A DNA stretch of 15,379 nt from Stephanodiscus triporus (GCA_036939755.1 JALLAZ010000455.1:1-15379), one strand, 5' to 3'; shown: positions 1 to 9,092, counted from the first letter of the stretch. Notes: generated from the letters alone by a model not told the origin. Program-made: numbers and translations.

Positions 1-130
1 GTCGGCCGGGTCGTCGTCGTCGTTTTCGCGCGCGGAGAAACGGCCGCCGACGACGACGGCGACGACGAGGACGACGACGACGACGACGTGGAGGAGGGGC
101 GGGAGGTCGATAATAATATTCGCGGAGCCG

Positions 131-1555
131 ATGCACGTCTCCCGCGTCGAGGCGATGGCGGAGAATGGCGCGATGACGCCGCACTCGTCGTCGAATGCCG
201 CGTCGTTCGCGGATGCGATCCCGAGGGAGGAGGACGATCGTAACGTAGTCGTCGCGGTCGCGTCGGAAGAGTCGATTGCGCCGAATAATGATATTGCCGT
301 CGTCGGGACGACGGACGACCGACGGCGCGCGACGATGACGACGATGACGACGGCGCGAGCGAGGGACGACGACGCCCCGCCGCCGCGAGGCGAATCATCG
401 CACCGCCCTCGCGCCGCCGCCGCCGCCGCCGACGCCGCCCGCGCGTTCTTTCCCTCCGTGCCGATCTCATACGACGAGCGCGGGATGGTCCAGGCGGACG
501 CCGCCCCGTCCGAGGCGCGCCCCGTCGTCGACGCGACGTTCGCGGTCGACCCCGACAACTCGGTCGACGTCGTCGTCGTCGGCGGCGACGCGGACTACCC
601 CGACCTCGTCAAGTTCCTCTTTCGGAAGGACGACAACGGCCGAACTCTCGCCACGAAGCTATTCAACGCCGCCCTCCTCGCCGCGAGCTTCGGCTACGTC
701 TTCGTTTCGGTGTTCAGCATCGACAGGGGGATGACGAGGGGATGGTCCCCCGCCGAGATCGGGATGCGCATACCCCTCGATACCTGGGCGTCGTACGAGA
801 ACTCGCTGAGCGAGAAGCCGGTCGCGACAAAGACTATAATCAACATCGTCATATACCTCCTCGGGGACTGGCTGAGTCAGACCCTCTTCCGCAGGGGTAA
901 CGTCCTCGACTTCGACGCGTCGAGGACGCTACGGAACGGCTTCGTTGGCATGTGCTTCGGCCCCGCTGTCCACGAGTACTACGAGTTCAGCGATTGGATA
1001 TTGCCCGTGGAGGGACTTACGCTGGGGATAACCAACCGCGCATTCAAGATCCTCATGGATCAGACGATATACCTCTCGGTGAAGTGCTCCATATACATCA
1101 TGGCGATAGCGGTATTGAACGGTCAGACCGTCGAGGACGGCGCGGACAACGTAAGGAACCGCCTCAAGCCCATAATGTTCACGGCGTGGAAATTCTGGCC
1201 GCTTGTGCACTGCGTGACGTACGGCCTGATACCCGCGAGGCACAGGATACTGTGGGTAAACTCCGTCGATTTGGTTTGGAATGCGATCCTTGCGTCCAAG
1301 GCGCGCGGCGACGACGACGGAATCGACGGATCCGACGGGGAATCGGACGGGAAATCGAACGATGACGACGGACGAGCTTCGAAAGCGAACGACGGCGAGG
1401 GGGGACACGAAATATTCCAAAGAGTTGGTTCCCTGTTATCAAGGCTCGATTCGTCACGAGATGAGGGGGGTGGCAAGAACAAAGTATCAGTAGCAGACAG
1501 TTCGGGCGATGCTCCGGATTCCAGCGTGCGACACTTGCTGGTGGAGGAAAGATAA
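131..1555 (+). CDS. Mpv17/PMP22 family integral membrane protein with long low-complexity extensions
   Basis: 474 residues in one exon. The Mpv17/PMP22 domain covers about residues 205-400. It starts with Trp219-x2-Tyr222 and a Lys-Pro-x-x-Thr-Lys stretch. It then shows Gly-Asp-Trp-Leu-Ser-Gln (245-250), Gly-Pro-x-x-His281-x-Tyr-Tyr, Met-Asp-Gln (309-311), Trp353-x-x-Trp-Pro, and a final Arg-x-Arg...Val-Asn...Val-Trp-Asn block. Several hydrophobic segments fit the four-helix fold. Relatives are small proteins (roughly 180-250 aa) of mitochondrial, peroxisomal or plastid membranes that may act as channels; their substrate is generally unclear. Here about 200 residues of Ser/Asp/Arg-rich sequence precede the domain and about 75 acidic residues follow it. 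No clear targeting peptide is visible at this ATG, and the frame is open back to position 2, so an upstream exon or start outside the window is possible. Family call is firm; start and organelle are uncertain. Confidence 0.85.
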   Translation: MHVSRVEAMAENGAMTPHSSSNAASFADAIPREEDDRNVVVAVASEESIAPNNDIAVVGTTDDRRRATMTTMTTARARDDDAPPPRGESSHRPRAAAAAADAARAFFPSVPISYDERGMVQADAAPSEARPVVDATFAVDPDNSVDVVVVGGDADYPDLVKFLFRKDDNGRTLATKLFNAALLAASFGYVFVSVFSIDRGMTRGWSPAEIGMRIPLDTWASYENSLSEKPVATKTIINIVIYLLGDWLSQTLFRRGNVLDFDASRTLRNGFVGMCFGPAVHEYYEFSDWILPVEGLTLGITNRAFKILMDQTIYLSVKCSIYIMAIAVLNGQTVEDGADNVRNRLKPIMFTAWKFWPLVHCVTYGLIPARHRILWVNSVDLVWNAILASKARGDDDGIDGSDGESDGKSNDDDGRASKANDGEGGHEIFQRVGSLLSRLDSSRDEGGGKNKVSVADSSGDAPDSSVRHLLVEER

Positions 1556-2494
1556 ATATTTTGAATTCTTCATTTGGCACTGGGATAAAGCATGTCACTC
1601 TTTTCCTAAATATTGTTCGCATTGGTATGATGATGATGTATTTAACATACCAATTTCACCTACGTAGGTGGTACTTAGTATGCTTGAGATTTCATATTTG
1701 CCCTGGAGAGGGGATAGACACTTGACCTAGACCATTTTACCTGGTCTAATTCAGGTGCATGTCAGTTTAATAAATTTGCTTATTCATGGTGTAGTAAGTC
1801 CATCCAATCCTCACTGATAGATGGATATCAAGGTTAACTCGTTGGTGAACACTGCGATATCTTAGAAAACCCATTTGGTGAGGGAGTTCATGTATGAGGG
1901 CCTGGCGGTTTGAGACCACCTACAGCGCTATCTTCGCTGATATGCATGTTTTACTTTAACAAATCTCATTAATTCCGCTTTCGTGGCAACTTTCATCACA
2001 GCTGAAAAATTCGTACAGGGTTACGCGGAATTTCGAGCTGGTTTCACTGGTGATGCATTCAAGCGATGATTACCTCAAGCAGAATGAAGCCCCATATTTG
2101 GTTTGAGGTCCAGGAGCATCCAACACGAGTCTCATGATTGAGGCAGAGGTGAGTCAGAAGAGCCACATGTTTCAATACCCAGATGCCCAACTCAAATAGT
2201 GTTTCCGATGTGTTTTGATCGCCGCAGGACTTCAAGTTGACTTGGAAGGTTGTTGGCAGCACTGTTGAACATAAATTTTGCGCCGCGAAAATACGTGGGC
2301 TTCGGTTTGTGTCTTTTCATTGCCTGGGATGCGTAGTGACCTCCATTTCGCATGTTACGATCGTTCCTGTTTTGGGATTAGCTGATATGTATGGACATAT
2401 TCATCGCGATCGCAGCTTGCTCAGCTGCCGGAAATGTAAAGTTGAATTACATTTCGATATTCGTCGTTCTAATCCCGACTTCTTTTGCAGCCAC
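1556..2494. other. Non-coding intergenic stretch between convergent genes
   Basis: This 939-bp stretch separates the 3' ends of the Mpv17-like gene and the lectin gene. Base composition is far more AT-rich than in the flanking 5' gene halves. Open frames here are short, and no splice-linked or family-like peptide is visible. The only structure I see is the cluster of inverted repeats at 1621-1825. It presumably holds both 3' UTRs. Confidence 0.6.
1621..1748. repeat. Cluster of small inverted repeats after the Mpv17-like gene
   Basis: Three perfect inverted repeats lie within 130 bp, starting 65 bp after the stop codon. The first has 9-bp arms ATTGGTATG (1621-1629) and CATACCAAT (1646-1654) with a 16-nt loop. 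The second is a 14-bp palindrome, CACCTACGTAGGTG (1657-1670). The third has 7-bp arms TAGACCA (1728-1734) and TGGTCTA (1742-1748). A fourth, weaker pair TCCATC/GATGGA lies at 1799-1825. They could be 3' UTR structure, a small RNA or a decayed mobile element; none is proven. Confidence 0.5.
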
Positions 2495-3022
2495 TCAGTA
2501 CACGACCCACTGATCAGTGTGGCTATCAATCGCTAGTTTGCAAGACCTCATGTAGACTTTTTCGCCATCCCTCGGATGATGGTGTTGGGACGCACATTTC
2601 TCATCATTTCCCGGAATCTGCAATTTGAATGGACCGTCTTTACAAAGATTAGCCCATACTTGATCGTCGGAGCTGTTGCAGCCTCTGAGTACTATGGATC
2701 GACCCGAACGCTCGAGGCAGACGTCCAAGTTCCTCCTCGATCGTATCCTACCGTCGTCGAAGAAGAAGTGCTGGAGCCAATCGTTTCTTCTGCATCGCGC
2801 GATCTTGACGCCAGATCCATCGGTACATCTGTTGTTCTGGCATTTCATGCACCAAAATTTCTCGCTGGAGCTCCCCTGCCACTTGTAACCCTGCTTCCAA
2901 TATAGCCTCACGTTAAAATAATCCCCAAACAGTTCTCGCTGAGCATCCTTCGGTACGACATGCTTGACTGCCTCCACGGCCGTACAGGCTAAGAAGACGA
3001 GAGCAACGCGAAGCTGCACCAT
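2495..3022 (-). CDS. Secreted ricin-B-like beta-trefoil lectin-domain protein
   Basis: 175 residues, one exon. The ATG has a strong context (G at -3, G at +4) and opens a signal peptide of about 18 residues with a hydrophobic core ending Ala-Val-Glu-Ala, so secretion is predicted. The mature part is Cys- and Trp-rich. It has Trp-Cys-Met-Lys-Cys near residue 57, then repeated units with Cys-Leu/Cys pairs and two Gln-x-Trp-like signatures (Asp-Asp-Gln-Val-Trp; the end Thr-Asp-Gln-Trp-Val-Val-Tyr). These are hallmarks of the ricin-B lectin beta-trefoil. A His-His-His-Pro-Arg block precedes the last strand. No enzymatic domain is attached, so nothing suggests a toxin. It probably binds carbohydrate outside the cell or in the secretory pathway, but the sugar cannot be read. 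Other Cys-rich secreted trefoils are the alternative. Confidence 0.75.
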   Translation of the reverse strand: MVQLRVALVFLACTAVEAVKHVVPKDAQRELFGDYFNVRLYWKQGYKWQGSSSEKFWCMKCQNNRCTDGSGVKIARCRRNDWLQHFFFDDGRIRSRRNLDVCLERSGRSIVLRGCNSSDDQVWANLCKDGPFKLQIPGNDEKCASQHHHPRDGEKVYMRSCKLAIDSHTDQWVVY

Positions 3023-3491
3023 TGCTGCGGGTTGGCCTGTATCGGTGAGGCTATGGAGAAAATATCAAAGTTGCGTATTCCTTCGAGAGAGACGTGAGCA
3101 AGCTGCCTTGCGCTCTCTTATGAGAATGTAAAACGAATCGGCATGGAGCAAGTAAAAGTTCAGACGTGCCCGTAAAGGAGCGCGCCGCTATTAGCGCAGA
3201 ATGGCCATGACTTTGATCTTCAGTGATAGATATAGATCGGAAATTGTTTAGATTTTAGATGTGCCCCTAGACTTTTCTTCTCTCTGAGAAGCCTTCAATT
3301 TGGCGCGAACGGGTGTGGTCTCAGTCAGTCGTTTCACGCCCCCTGAGTCCCGTGAGTTCTGTCCACTCCGCGAGGTTTCCCATACTGCTCTGGCGAGTCA
3401 ACGGAAAGAAGGAGTTCCGACGCCATCTGTCTGCGCACAAAACACTTGCCTTGTCTACCGACCATTATTCATATTACTTTTGACTATCACC
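3023..3491. promoter_or_regulatory. Divergent promoter region between the lectin and the small ORF
   Basis: 469 bp separate the lectin ATG (minus strand, 3022) from the small ORF ATG (plus strand, 3492). No longer coding frame with an ATG crosses it, so both promoters must lie here if both genes are real. I see no clear TATA box and no strong repeat. Confidence 0.4.
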
Positions 3492-3680
3492 ATGTCGGGC
3501 GATAATACACCATCCATTCATGACGGACATGCAATGATTGCTCACGGTGAATTAGACGCAGAAAAAGTACGACGTGAAGCGAGGAGAATACTCCAAGCTG
3601 TGGATTGTTTGGAGGAACAACATAAGAAGCAGCAATCAATCTTTGGGACAGGATGGTTGTCACTATTTTCGATTAATTGA
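3492..3680 (+). CDS. Possible small protein of 62 residues, unknown function
   Basis: The frame is open upstream, but the first convincing ATG is at 3492, in a strong context (ACC before the ATG). The peptide begins Met-Ser-Gly-Asp-Asn-Thr. It has a charged, probably helical middle (Glu-Lys-Val-Arg-Arg-Glu-Ala-Arg-Arg-Ile-Leu) followed by Gln/Lys-rich residues, and ends in a Gly-Thr-Gly-Trp-Leu-Ser-Leu-Phe tail. I see no signal peptide or membrane segment and recognise no family. Its composition is that of a soluble protein rather than random low-complexity sequence. It converges on the UFL1 gene with about 200 bp between stops. A further 3' exon or a chance ORF cannot be excluded. Confidence 0.4.
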   Translation: MSGDNTPSIHDGHAMIAHGELDAEKVRREARRILQAVDCLEEQHKKQQSIFGTGWLSLFSIN

Positions 3681-3882
3681 TTGGCACAGCATCACAACAT
3701 TCGATACGCACATGGACATGTGTCACTAAAAAGCAATGAATTTTCGCAGTGATACATAAGAAAAATGACGATGGCTTCACCAACACCCTGGCAATCTAGT
3801 GCTGGCATATCCTGATCATATAGGGTACAACACACTTTGCCTATGGGTTAATGTCTAAAGCATTGATTATATCATTGTCTCA

Positions 3883-6638
3883 TTAACTCTTTACCATAGC
3901 GGCCAAAGACTTGCTATTCTTTGCCAACCCAAACTTTTTCACGCGAGCAATCAAATTTATTGTTTCACAAGTATCTGTGCTTTTCAGGCCTTTAATAGCT
4001 TCGGTAACTTCGTTTGGAATCTTCGCATCGTGCTCGAACAACTTTAACGCCAGATTGATCGTGTCGCTGCCAGCAATCGATAAACTTTTGACCTGATGGC
4101 AAATCAGTACGATCGCGCACATGACCACCTCCTCTCGATCCAGGGATCGTTCTAGACGATCGATGATGCATTCGCGTCGAGCGTCCGAGACTTTTCGTTC
4201 CGTCTTTTTATTCAATATGGCGAATGGTGTACCCACCAAGCTAAGACAATTACTCACCAAATGTTGAACGAACAACTCCAACTTCTTCCCGGCAGTGTAA
4301 TTACAACTGCTATCGCCTTGACCATCTCTGGAGCAAAGGCTCCACATTTCCGCAAGATTCGATCCGGTACTTCCGGGAAATGCTGATCGTAAGTATTTTA
4401 ATGGACATCGAAAGATCTCGTTCTCTGAGCTGCACCTCAACACAAGAAATGGGAAGTTCAACGTGCCAATGCTTACAGCTTGAAAATAATGTTCTACCGG
4501 TGAACTGTTCACTGCCCCTTTCTCTTGATGGCTTTCAAAGTACAAACAATGCGTCTCTGCATTCTTGAATAGGTAATACTCCGTGACTAGCCGCGCGAGG
4601 CAGCTTCCACACCCCAGCAGTAACTCTTCTTTCATGTCATTCACCATGGTAATCATAGTGATATCCATTTCGCCTTGGTGGGCCCGAGAGCCTAGCGTAT
4701 CCAGCGACTTGGCAAATAGTTGGAGCAAATAGCAGAGGACACGAAATGAAGACTCGAATGACTCCCCAACGTGTTGTATTTTGGCAGCTCCTTCGGAACG
4801 TGCACTCACAGAAACGCCAAGACGGGTCGAATTCAGGCGATCAACTTCTGCTTTCACCGAGCGTGCACAAAAGCGTTCCAGTTCGTCTGAGAACAACGCA
4901 CGGCGACAGAATTCTACCAGTGGCCCATCATCATTCGCATCGTTGTCTGCATCCCAAGATAAAGTCATTTTCCCATCATCGTTAATGTTTAGCTCGCGGT
5001 TATGTTGATGTTGACAATCGAGCAGCTCTGGGTATTCGGCGCCGATACCTCTAACGACGAGAGAAAGCGGTACCAGATCCTGAGCTTTGGGTGTGACAAG
5101 TTTCTCCTTTTTTTTGCCGGCGGCCGGCAATCCAACCTTTGCAGTTTGACCATCTGCTATTTCTTTCGCTCTCTGGCTGCTATACTCTTCTACCAGTGAC
5201 ATCAACAGCTTCTTGCAAGTAGCGATCATATCGCCGCAGAAAAAGAACGCCATCTTTCCGTTGACGATGACTATGCCGTCTTCGAATGATCTATGTACGC
5301 GTGGCTGCTCTTTCAAATAATCAACCAAATGATTGTCAATGATCTCCCTAACATCTTCTTCGCATGGTACGATATCGCCTGGTAGCTCCGACCTCAGATC
5401 GGCAAAGCCTTTGTTCAGTAGAGCGTGTTGAACGGCGGTTTCTAGGGGACGACAGATCCTGCCCGCGTCGATGATCGAATTCGTCAATAGTACCGCCTTC
5501 GGCTGCAGTTTGGGGCGTGAATGAAAGCGGGTGAATAATGATCCCTCGTTCGTACCATTGACGACGTCCAACGACATATATCACGCGACTTACGAACGAT
5601 TCCGTAACAAACTTCTCGATCCGACTTCTCGATAGGCCTAGTGCGATCCATTTCTTCTCGGTCAGATATCCGTTCGTTTTATAAAAGGAATCGGCAATCT
5701 TCCTTTGAGTTCTAGAATATACGTGCGGAGTGTAAATTGCATTCGCCAACGAAGACTTTTGGGTCGTCGCGGCAGAAGAATGCGAAGGTACGGAAAGCGT
5801 GCCGCGGAGGATCCCCTTTTCGCATAGCGACTTGGCGATGGATACGATCGCTCGGTCGGCGTCTTCTATGCTTCGATCCTCATCTCTTCCTGATAGAATC
5901 TCAAGCTGAAAAATATGCAATCGGCGAGAAAAAAAATGACGAAAAGGGCGGGCGTATGGTCGGTGGGATGACACTGTCCCTCGCAAACCGTATATTATTA
6001 TACGCAAGGGGTCGATTTTTCGGGGGGAAGGGAAAAAAACTCACCGACGTCGGCACGGTCGCCCCGGACAAGCCGCCCACGATCCTTCCACGCAAATTTC
6101 GCGCTCGGTCCTCGACTCGACGATCGGATGATACCGAGCAGCATCGTTGTCCCGTTTTTTTCGTCGTCGTCGTCGTCGTCGTCGCGAGTAGCAGTTCCGA
6201 CGCCACGTCCTCGTCCACGCCCAACCACGCGGCCGCCTCCGCCGACGACATGCGGCCGACGTGCAGGCGCGATGCGCGCGTTAGTTCGTCCGTTATCGCG
6301 TCCCGCGAGTACAATGCGGGAAGGAGGAGGTGGGGACGGGGGGGGAGGGGACGGGGACCGACGGAGGAGACCCCGTGGTCGTAGTCGTCGTCGCATTCGT
6401 CGGCGGAGGAGGAGGCGGAGGAGGAGGCGAGGAGTGGGACGCATCGCGCGATCGGGCAAGCCGCCATCCCGAAGAAGGACGACGACGACGACGACGACGC
6501 TTCGCGATGATCGTTCCTCGCCTCGCGCTGCGCGAAGAACGGGAGGTCGTCGTCGTCGACGTCGCGGTCGGACGACGACGACGCCGCCGCCGTCGACGAA
6601 ATGCGTGATAGGATTTCCCACGTCAGGGATGGATCCAT
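3883..6638 (-). CDS. UFL1: E3 UFM1-protein ligase 1 homologue (three exons)
   Basis: Exons 6638-6045, 5905-5594 and 5502-3883 join in phase 0 to give 841 residues; human UFL1 has 794. UFL1 transfers the ubiquitin-like protein UFM1 from UFC1 to targets such as ribosomal protein uL24 at the ER, working with DDRGK1 and CDK5RAP3. Recognition rests on the central block: Arg-Gly-Arg-Ile-Val-Gly-Gly-Leu-Ser with Val-Pro-Thr at the end of exon 1, then Gly-Ile-Leu-Arg-Gly-Thr (229-234), Tyr-Thr-Pro-His-Val-Tyr-Ser-Arg-Thr-Gln (256-265) and Phe-Tyr-Lys-Thr-Asn-Gly-Tyr-Leu. Exon 3 continues co-linearly to the end without a break. Residues 1-100 are mostly Ser/Asp runs, and the usual first winged-helix segment is not recognisable, so it is either diverged or on a missed exon. 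The ATG at 6638 has a good context (AAA before, G after). Exon 1 is GC-rich and exon 3 is much less so. Confidence 0.92.
5503..5593 (-). other. UFL1 intron 2
   Basis: 91 bp, from GTAAGT at 5593 to an acceptor CTGCAG ending at 5503, phase 0. The frame stays open through the intron from 5577 to 5503, which hides the junction. Removing it joins Thr-Glu-Ser-Phe to Pro-Lys-Ala-Val-Leu-Leu, which restores the UFL1 order. Confidence 0.85.
5906..6044 (-). other. UFL1 intron 1
   Basis: 139 bp, from GTGAGT at 6044 to TTTTTCAG ending at 5906, phase 0. It joins Val-Pro-Thr-Ser to Leu-Glu-Ile-Leu-Ser and contains long T and C runs. Confidence 0.88.
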
Positions 6639-6990
6639 TTTGGGGGGGGGAATGATGGAGGGATTGGGGCGATGTTTGTTCCTCTTCCCTCCTACTATCT
6701 CTTCGCCTCGTCCCGATCGATGCCCGCGAGCTGAGAGCTGAGCTCCGATGGGAGTTGTTGTTGTTGGGCGGGAGGAGGAGGCTGCCGGTTTGGAAGCGGG
6801 GACGCCCGTCGCGTCCCGCCCCCCCTAAAATTGAATACAAAACGTATTGCTATTTCCTCCGTCGGTAGGGAATCTGACTCACACTTCCACAACTCTCTCT
6901 TCTTTCTCTCTCCACGCTCGCTCCTCCTAGATACTTTTCCTGATCTCGACGACAGCAGTCACCGCGGAGTTCTCGTTCTCACTTCGAGCG
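6639..6990. promoter_or_regulatory. Divergent promoter region between UFL1 and the PhyH-family gene
   Basis: 352 bp lie between the two ATGs. The side next to the plus-strand gene has a CT-rich leader around 6893-6928, and the side next to UFL1 has a C9 run just before its ATG. No TATA box is obvious. Shared control of the two genes is possible but not shown. Confidence 0.5.
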
Positions 6991-8355
6991 ATGCATCCAA
7001 CTTTGGCCCAATTATTAACAACAACAACGACACTCCGCATCTGCATGCTCCTCCTACTCCAACCGTCCCGACGAGCATCAGCAGCGGCGGCCTTTTCCAC
7101 GACCTCGTCAATCTCCAAGTCTTCTTCTTCATCGCACGGGCGCGCAGCAGTGGGAGCGAGAGCGCTGTCAACGCAGCCGTCGTCGTCGCGATCGTTCGGC
7201 GCATACCGCCCGTCCCGCCACTCCAGGAGGACCACCTCGCTAGCGGTCTCGACCTACGACGATCCCGCTCCCCCCCCGGCGTCTCTGTCGTCGACTACGA
7301 ATCGCGCCGCCGCCGCCGTCGCCGCGAACGGATTCTCGACGATTGCGCACAAAGACGACGACGACGACCTCCCCCGTCCCACCGAAATGACCGAGGACGA
7401 GCGGTACCTCTTCGACCTCAACGGCTTCCTGATAGTTAGGGGCGTGCTCACCCCCGACGAGGTCGCGGCGTGTCACGCCGCGATCGATAGACACGTCGAC
7501 GAGGCCGTGCCCCGCTCCGATCCGTCGCTGCGCAACGCCGAAGTGGGATCGCCGATGTACGGCACCGGCCCGCCCCGGCTCGACCTCGGGGGAATACTCG
7601 AGTGGGACGACGACGACGACGTCGACGCCGACGGTGGTAACGGCGTCGGCGGCGGCGGCGGCGGCGACTCGCGCGTCTTCAAGTCGATACTCGCCCATCC
7701 TCGACTCGTGCCCATCTTCCACGCCCTCCTTGGCAGGGGATATCGACTCGATCACGTGCCGTTCGTCCTGATGAACGATTGCGGCGGGGAGGGATTTCAA
7801 TTGCACGGCGGCACGATCGACTGCGGCACGGGGGAGTACAATTCCCACCTGGCATACACGTGTCACGGCGGGAACATCCGATCGAACCTGCTAGGGTGCA
7901 ACGTCATGCTCGTCGATCACGAAATCGGTGACGGCGGATTCTGCGTCGTGCCGGGCAGTCACAAGTCGAACTTTCGCATGCCCCCCGGCATGATCGACGG
8001 ACGGACGCACGGGGAGTACATCGTCCAGCCGAGGACGAAGGCGGGGGACGTCGTGCTTTTCAGCGAGGGGACCGTCCACGGCGCGCTCGCGTGGACGAAC
8101 GCGTACGTACAGAGGAGGTGCGCGCTTTATCGATTCGCTCCCGCGACCATGGCGTACGGTAGGTCGTACTTCGGAGGAGGCGACGACAACGACGACTACG
8201 ACTACGACGGGACGACGACGACCCGGAGGAGGGGGCGGTTGGGGTTTGGGGTCGTGGCGATGGGTCGCGACGTTTGCATGTGTTTGCTGGGGGGGGGGGT
8301 GTGGGGAGGATTTCGGCAGCAGCTGTCGACGACGATTATTCATTGTCGATCTTAA
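6991..8355 (+). CDS. Phytanoyl-CoA dioxygenase (PhyH) family Fe(II)/2-oxoglutarate oxygenase
   Basis: 454 residues, one exon. The domain spans about 136-397. It opens with Phe-Asp-Leu-Asn-Gly-Phe and contains Leu-His272-Gly-Gly (first iron ligand region), an Asn-Leu-Leu-Gly-Cys-Asn-Val block, Gly-Asp-Gly-Gly-Phe-Cys-Val-Val-Pro-Gly-Ser-His-Lys-Ser-Asn, Gly-Thr-Val-His363-Gly-Ala (distal ligand) and Gln-Arg-Arg-x-x-Leu-Tyr-Arg (376 or 381 should bind 2-oxoglutarate). Such enzymes hydroxylate lipids or small molecules; the substrate is not readable. Residues 1-95 are Ser/Thr/Ala-rich with a short hydrophobic stretch and an Ala-Ser-Ala...Phe motif, suggesting an organelle transit sequence, possibly plastid. 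After Arg-Ser-Tyr-Phe394 the protein runs into Asp/Tyr/Thr repeats and then an unfamiliar tail, where relatives as I recall them continue with a Trp/Pro-containing segment. A missed 3' exon or a real truncation would explain this. Confidence 0.88.
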   Translation: MHPTLAQLLTTTTTLRICMLLLLQPSRRASAAAAFSTTSSISKSSSSSHGRAAVGARALSTQPSSSRSFGAYRPSRHSRRTTSLAVSTYDDPAPPPASLSSTTNRAAAAVAANGFSTIAHKDDDDDLPRPTEMTEDERYLFDLNGFLIVRGVLTPDEVAACHAAIDRHVDEAVPRSDPSLRNAEVGSPMYGTGPPRLDLGGILEWDDDDDVDADGGNGVGGGGGGDSRVFKSILAHPRLVPIFHALLGRGYRLDHVPFVLMNDCGGEGFQLHGGTIDCGTGEYNSHLAYTCHGGNIRSNLLGCNVMLVDHEIGDGGFCVVPGSHKSNFRMPPGMIDGRTHGEYIVQPRTKAGDVVLFSEGTVHGALAWTNAYVQRRCALYRFAPATMAYGRSYFGGGDDNDDYDYDGTTTTRRRGRLGFGVVAMGRDVCMCLLGGGVWGGFRQQLSTTIIHCRS

Positions 8356-8405
8356 TAAAAAACGCCATCCCCGCGCGCGACGATTATTAATTATTACATT
8401 AATTA

Positions 8406-9072
8406 TTACACGGCCTCTATCCTCGTTCTGGGCCATGGAGCCGTTGTCGAGACCGAGTATGACCCCCTCCATCGTCTTCTGAACCTCCCCGATCAACGCT
8501 TCCTTCGTCACCCCGTTTTCCCCCTCCATACCCCTGCGTATTTCGACATTCCAACTGTCCGCGTCCACGCGCAGCAATTTCTCGAGCAAGTCGTCGCCGT
8601 CGTTGTCGGGCCCGCCGCGCTGCTTGACGGCACCGCCTCCGCCGCATCGTCGTCGTCATTGTGGGCCTCGTCGCGCGACGTGCCGCCCGGCGCGACGACG
8701 ACGGCACGACGAGTGTCTCCCTCCGTCGCACCGACCCCGTTCAACGACCCCGCCGAATTTTTTTTTCCCGAACGACGACGACGGGCGGCTCCTTCCCGCC
8801 GCCCCGCCATCTCCTCCTCCTCCTCCTCCTTCCTCCTTCCTCGTCGTCGTCATCATCCTCCTCCTCCTCCTCCTCTCGTCCGTCCCTCGAATCATCTCCC
8901 AGGCGCCTCATCGCGTCGGACATGTTGACGACCTCGGCGTTCACTATCCTGCCGTCATCGTCGCCTCCTCCTCCTCCTCCGGCAGCGGGGGGGGGACGAC
9001 GAGGAGGAGGACGGAGTTCGTTGGCGTTGGGATTGCCTAAATTTTCAGCGAGGAGGGGCACTTCTTGCGTGA
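8406..9072 (-). pseudogene. Frame-broken or multi-exon 3' gene fragment, possibly of a plastid protein
   Basis: Minus-strand coding texture runs through three frames. From about 9072 to 8800 one frame reads Val-Pro-Leu-Leu-Ala-Glu-Asn..., a Pro/Gly-rich part, then Ile-Val-Asn-Ala-Glu-Val-Val-Asn-Met-Ser-Asp-Ala-Met-Arg-Arg and acidic runs. A second frame fits about 8770-8660. A third, 8655-8428, gives the best peptide: Leu-Leu-Glu-Lys-Leu-Leu-Arg-Val-Asp-Ala-Asp-Ser-Trp-Asn, then Lys-Glu-Ala-Leu-Ile-Gly-Glu-Val-Gln-Lys-Thr-Met-Glu-Gly, ending Gly-Ser-Met-Ala-Gln. An A9 run on the minus strand (8766-8758) lies near the first frame change. No upstream ATG fits, so this looks like the end of a gene. 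A TAA at 8408-8406 in a neighbouring frame marks where GC-rich coding texture stops; a 59-nt intron starting at a GTAATA nearby is an alternative. It converges on the PhyH-family gene. Confidence 0.35.
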
Positions 9073-9092
9073 CTGGGAAGAACAACAAAAAA

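Noticed and set aside
1904..1920. tRNA-like B box (GGTTTGAGACC) with a possible T arm
   Set aside because: The T stem has a central C-A mismatch, the box deviates at two positions, and no acceptor stem or A box could be placed upstream.
2237..2536. Plus-strand frame of 99 residues overlapping the lectin 3' end
   Set aside because: No recognisable features. It overlaps a lectin end that is defined by its Gln-Trp signature and stop.
3300..3491. N-terminal extension of the small ORF from 3300
   Set aside because: The frame begins with TTG, has no ATG before 3492, and its composition resembles a 5' leader.
3883..5577. UFL1 as a single-exon protein starting at the ATG 5577
   Set aside because: That ATG lies inside the intron. 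Splicing from the GTAAGT at 5593 to 5503 restores the upstream UFL1 block that continues to 6638.
7240..7866. Antisense frame of 208 residues within the PhyH-family gene
   Set aside because: It lies opposite strongly motif-bearing dioxygenase sequence and shows no domain of its own.
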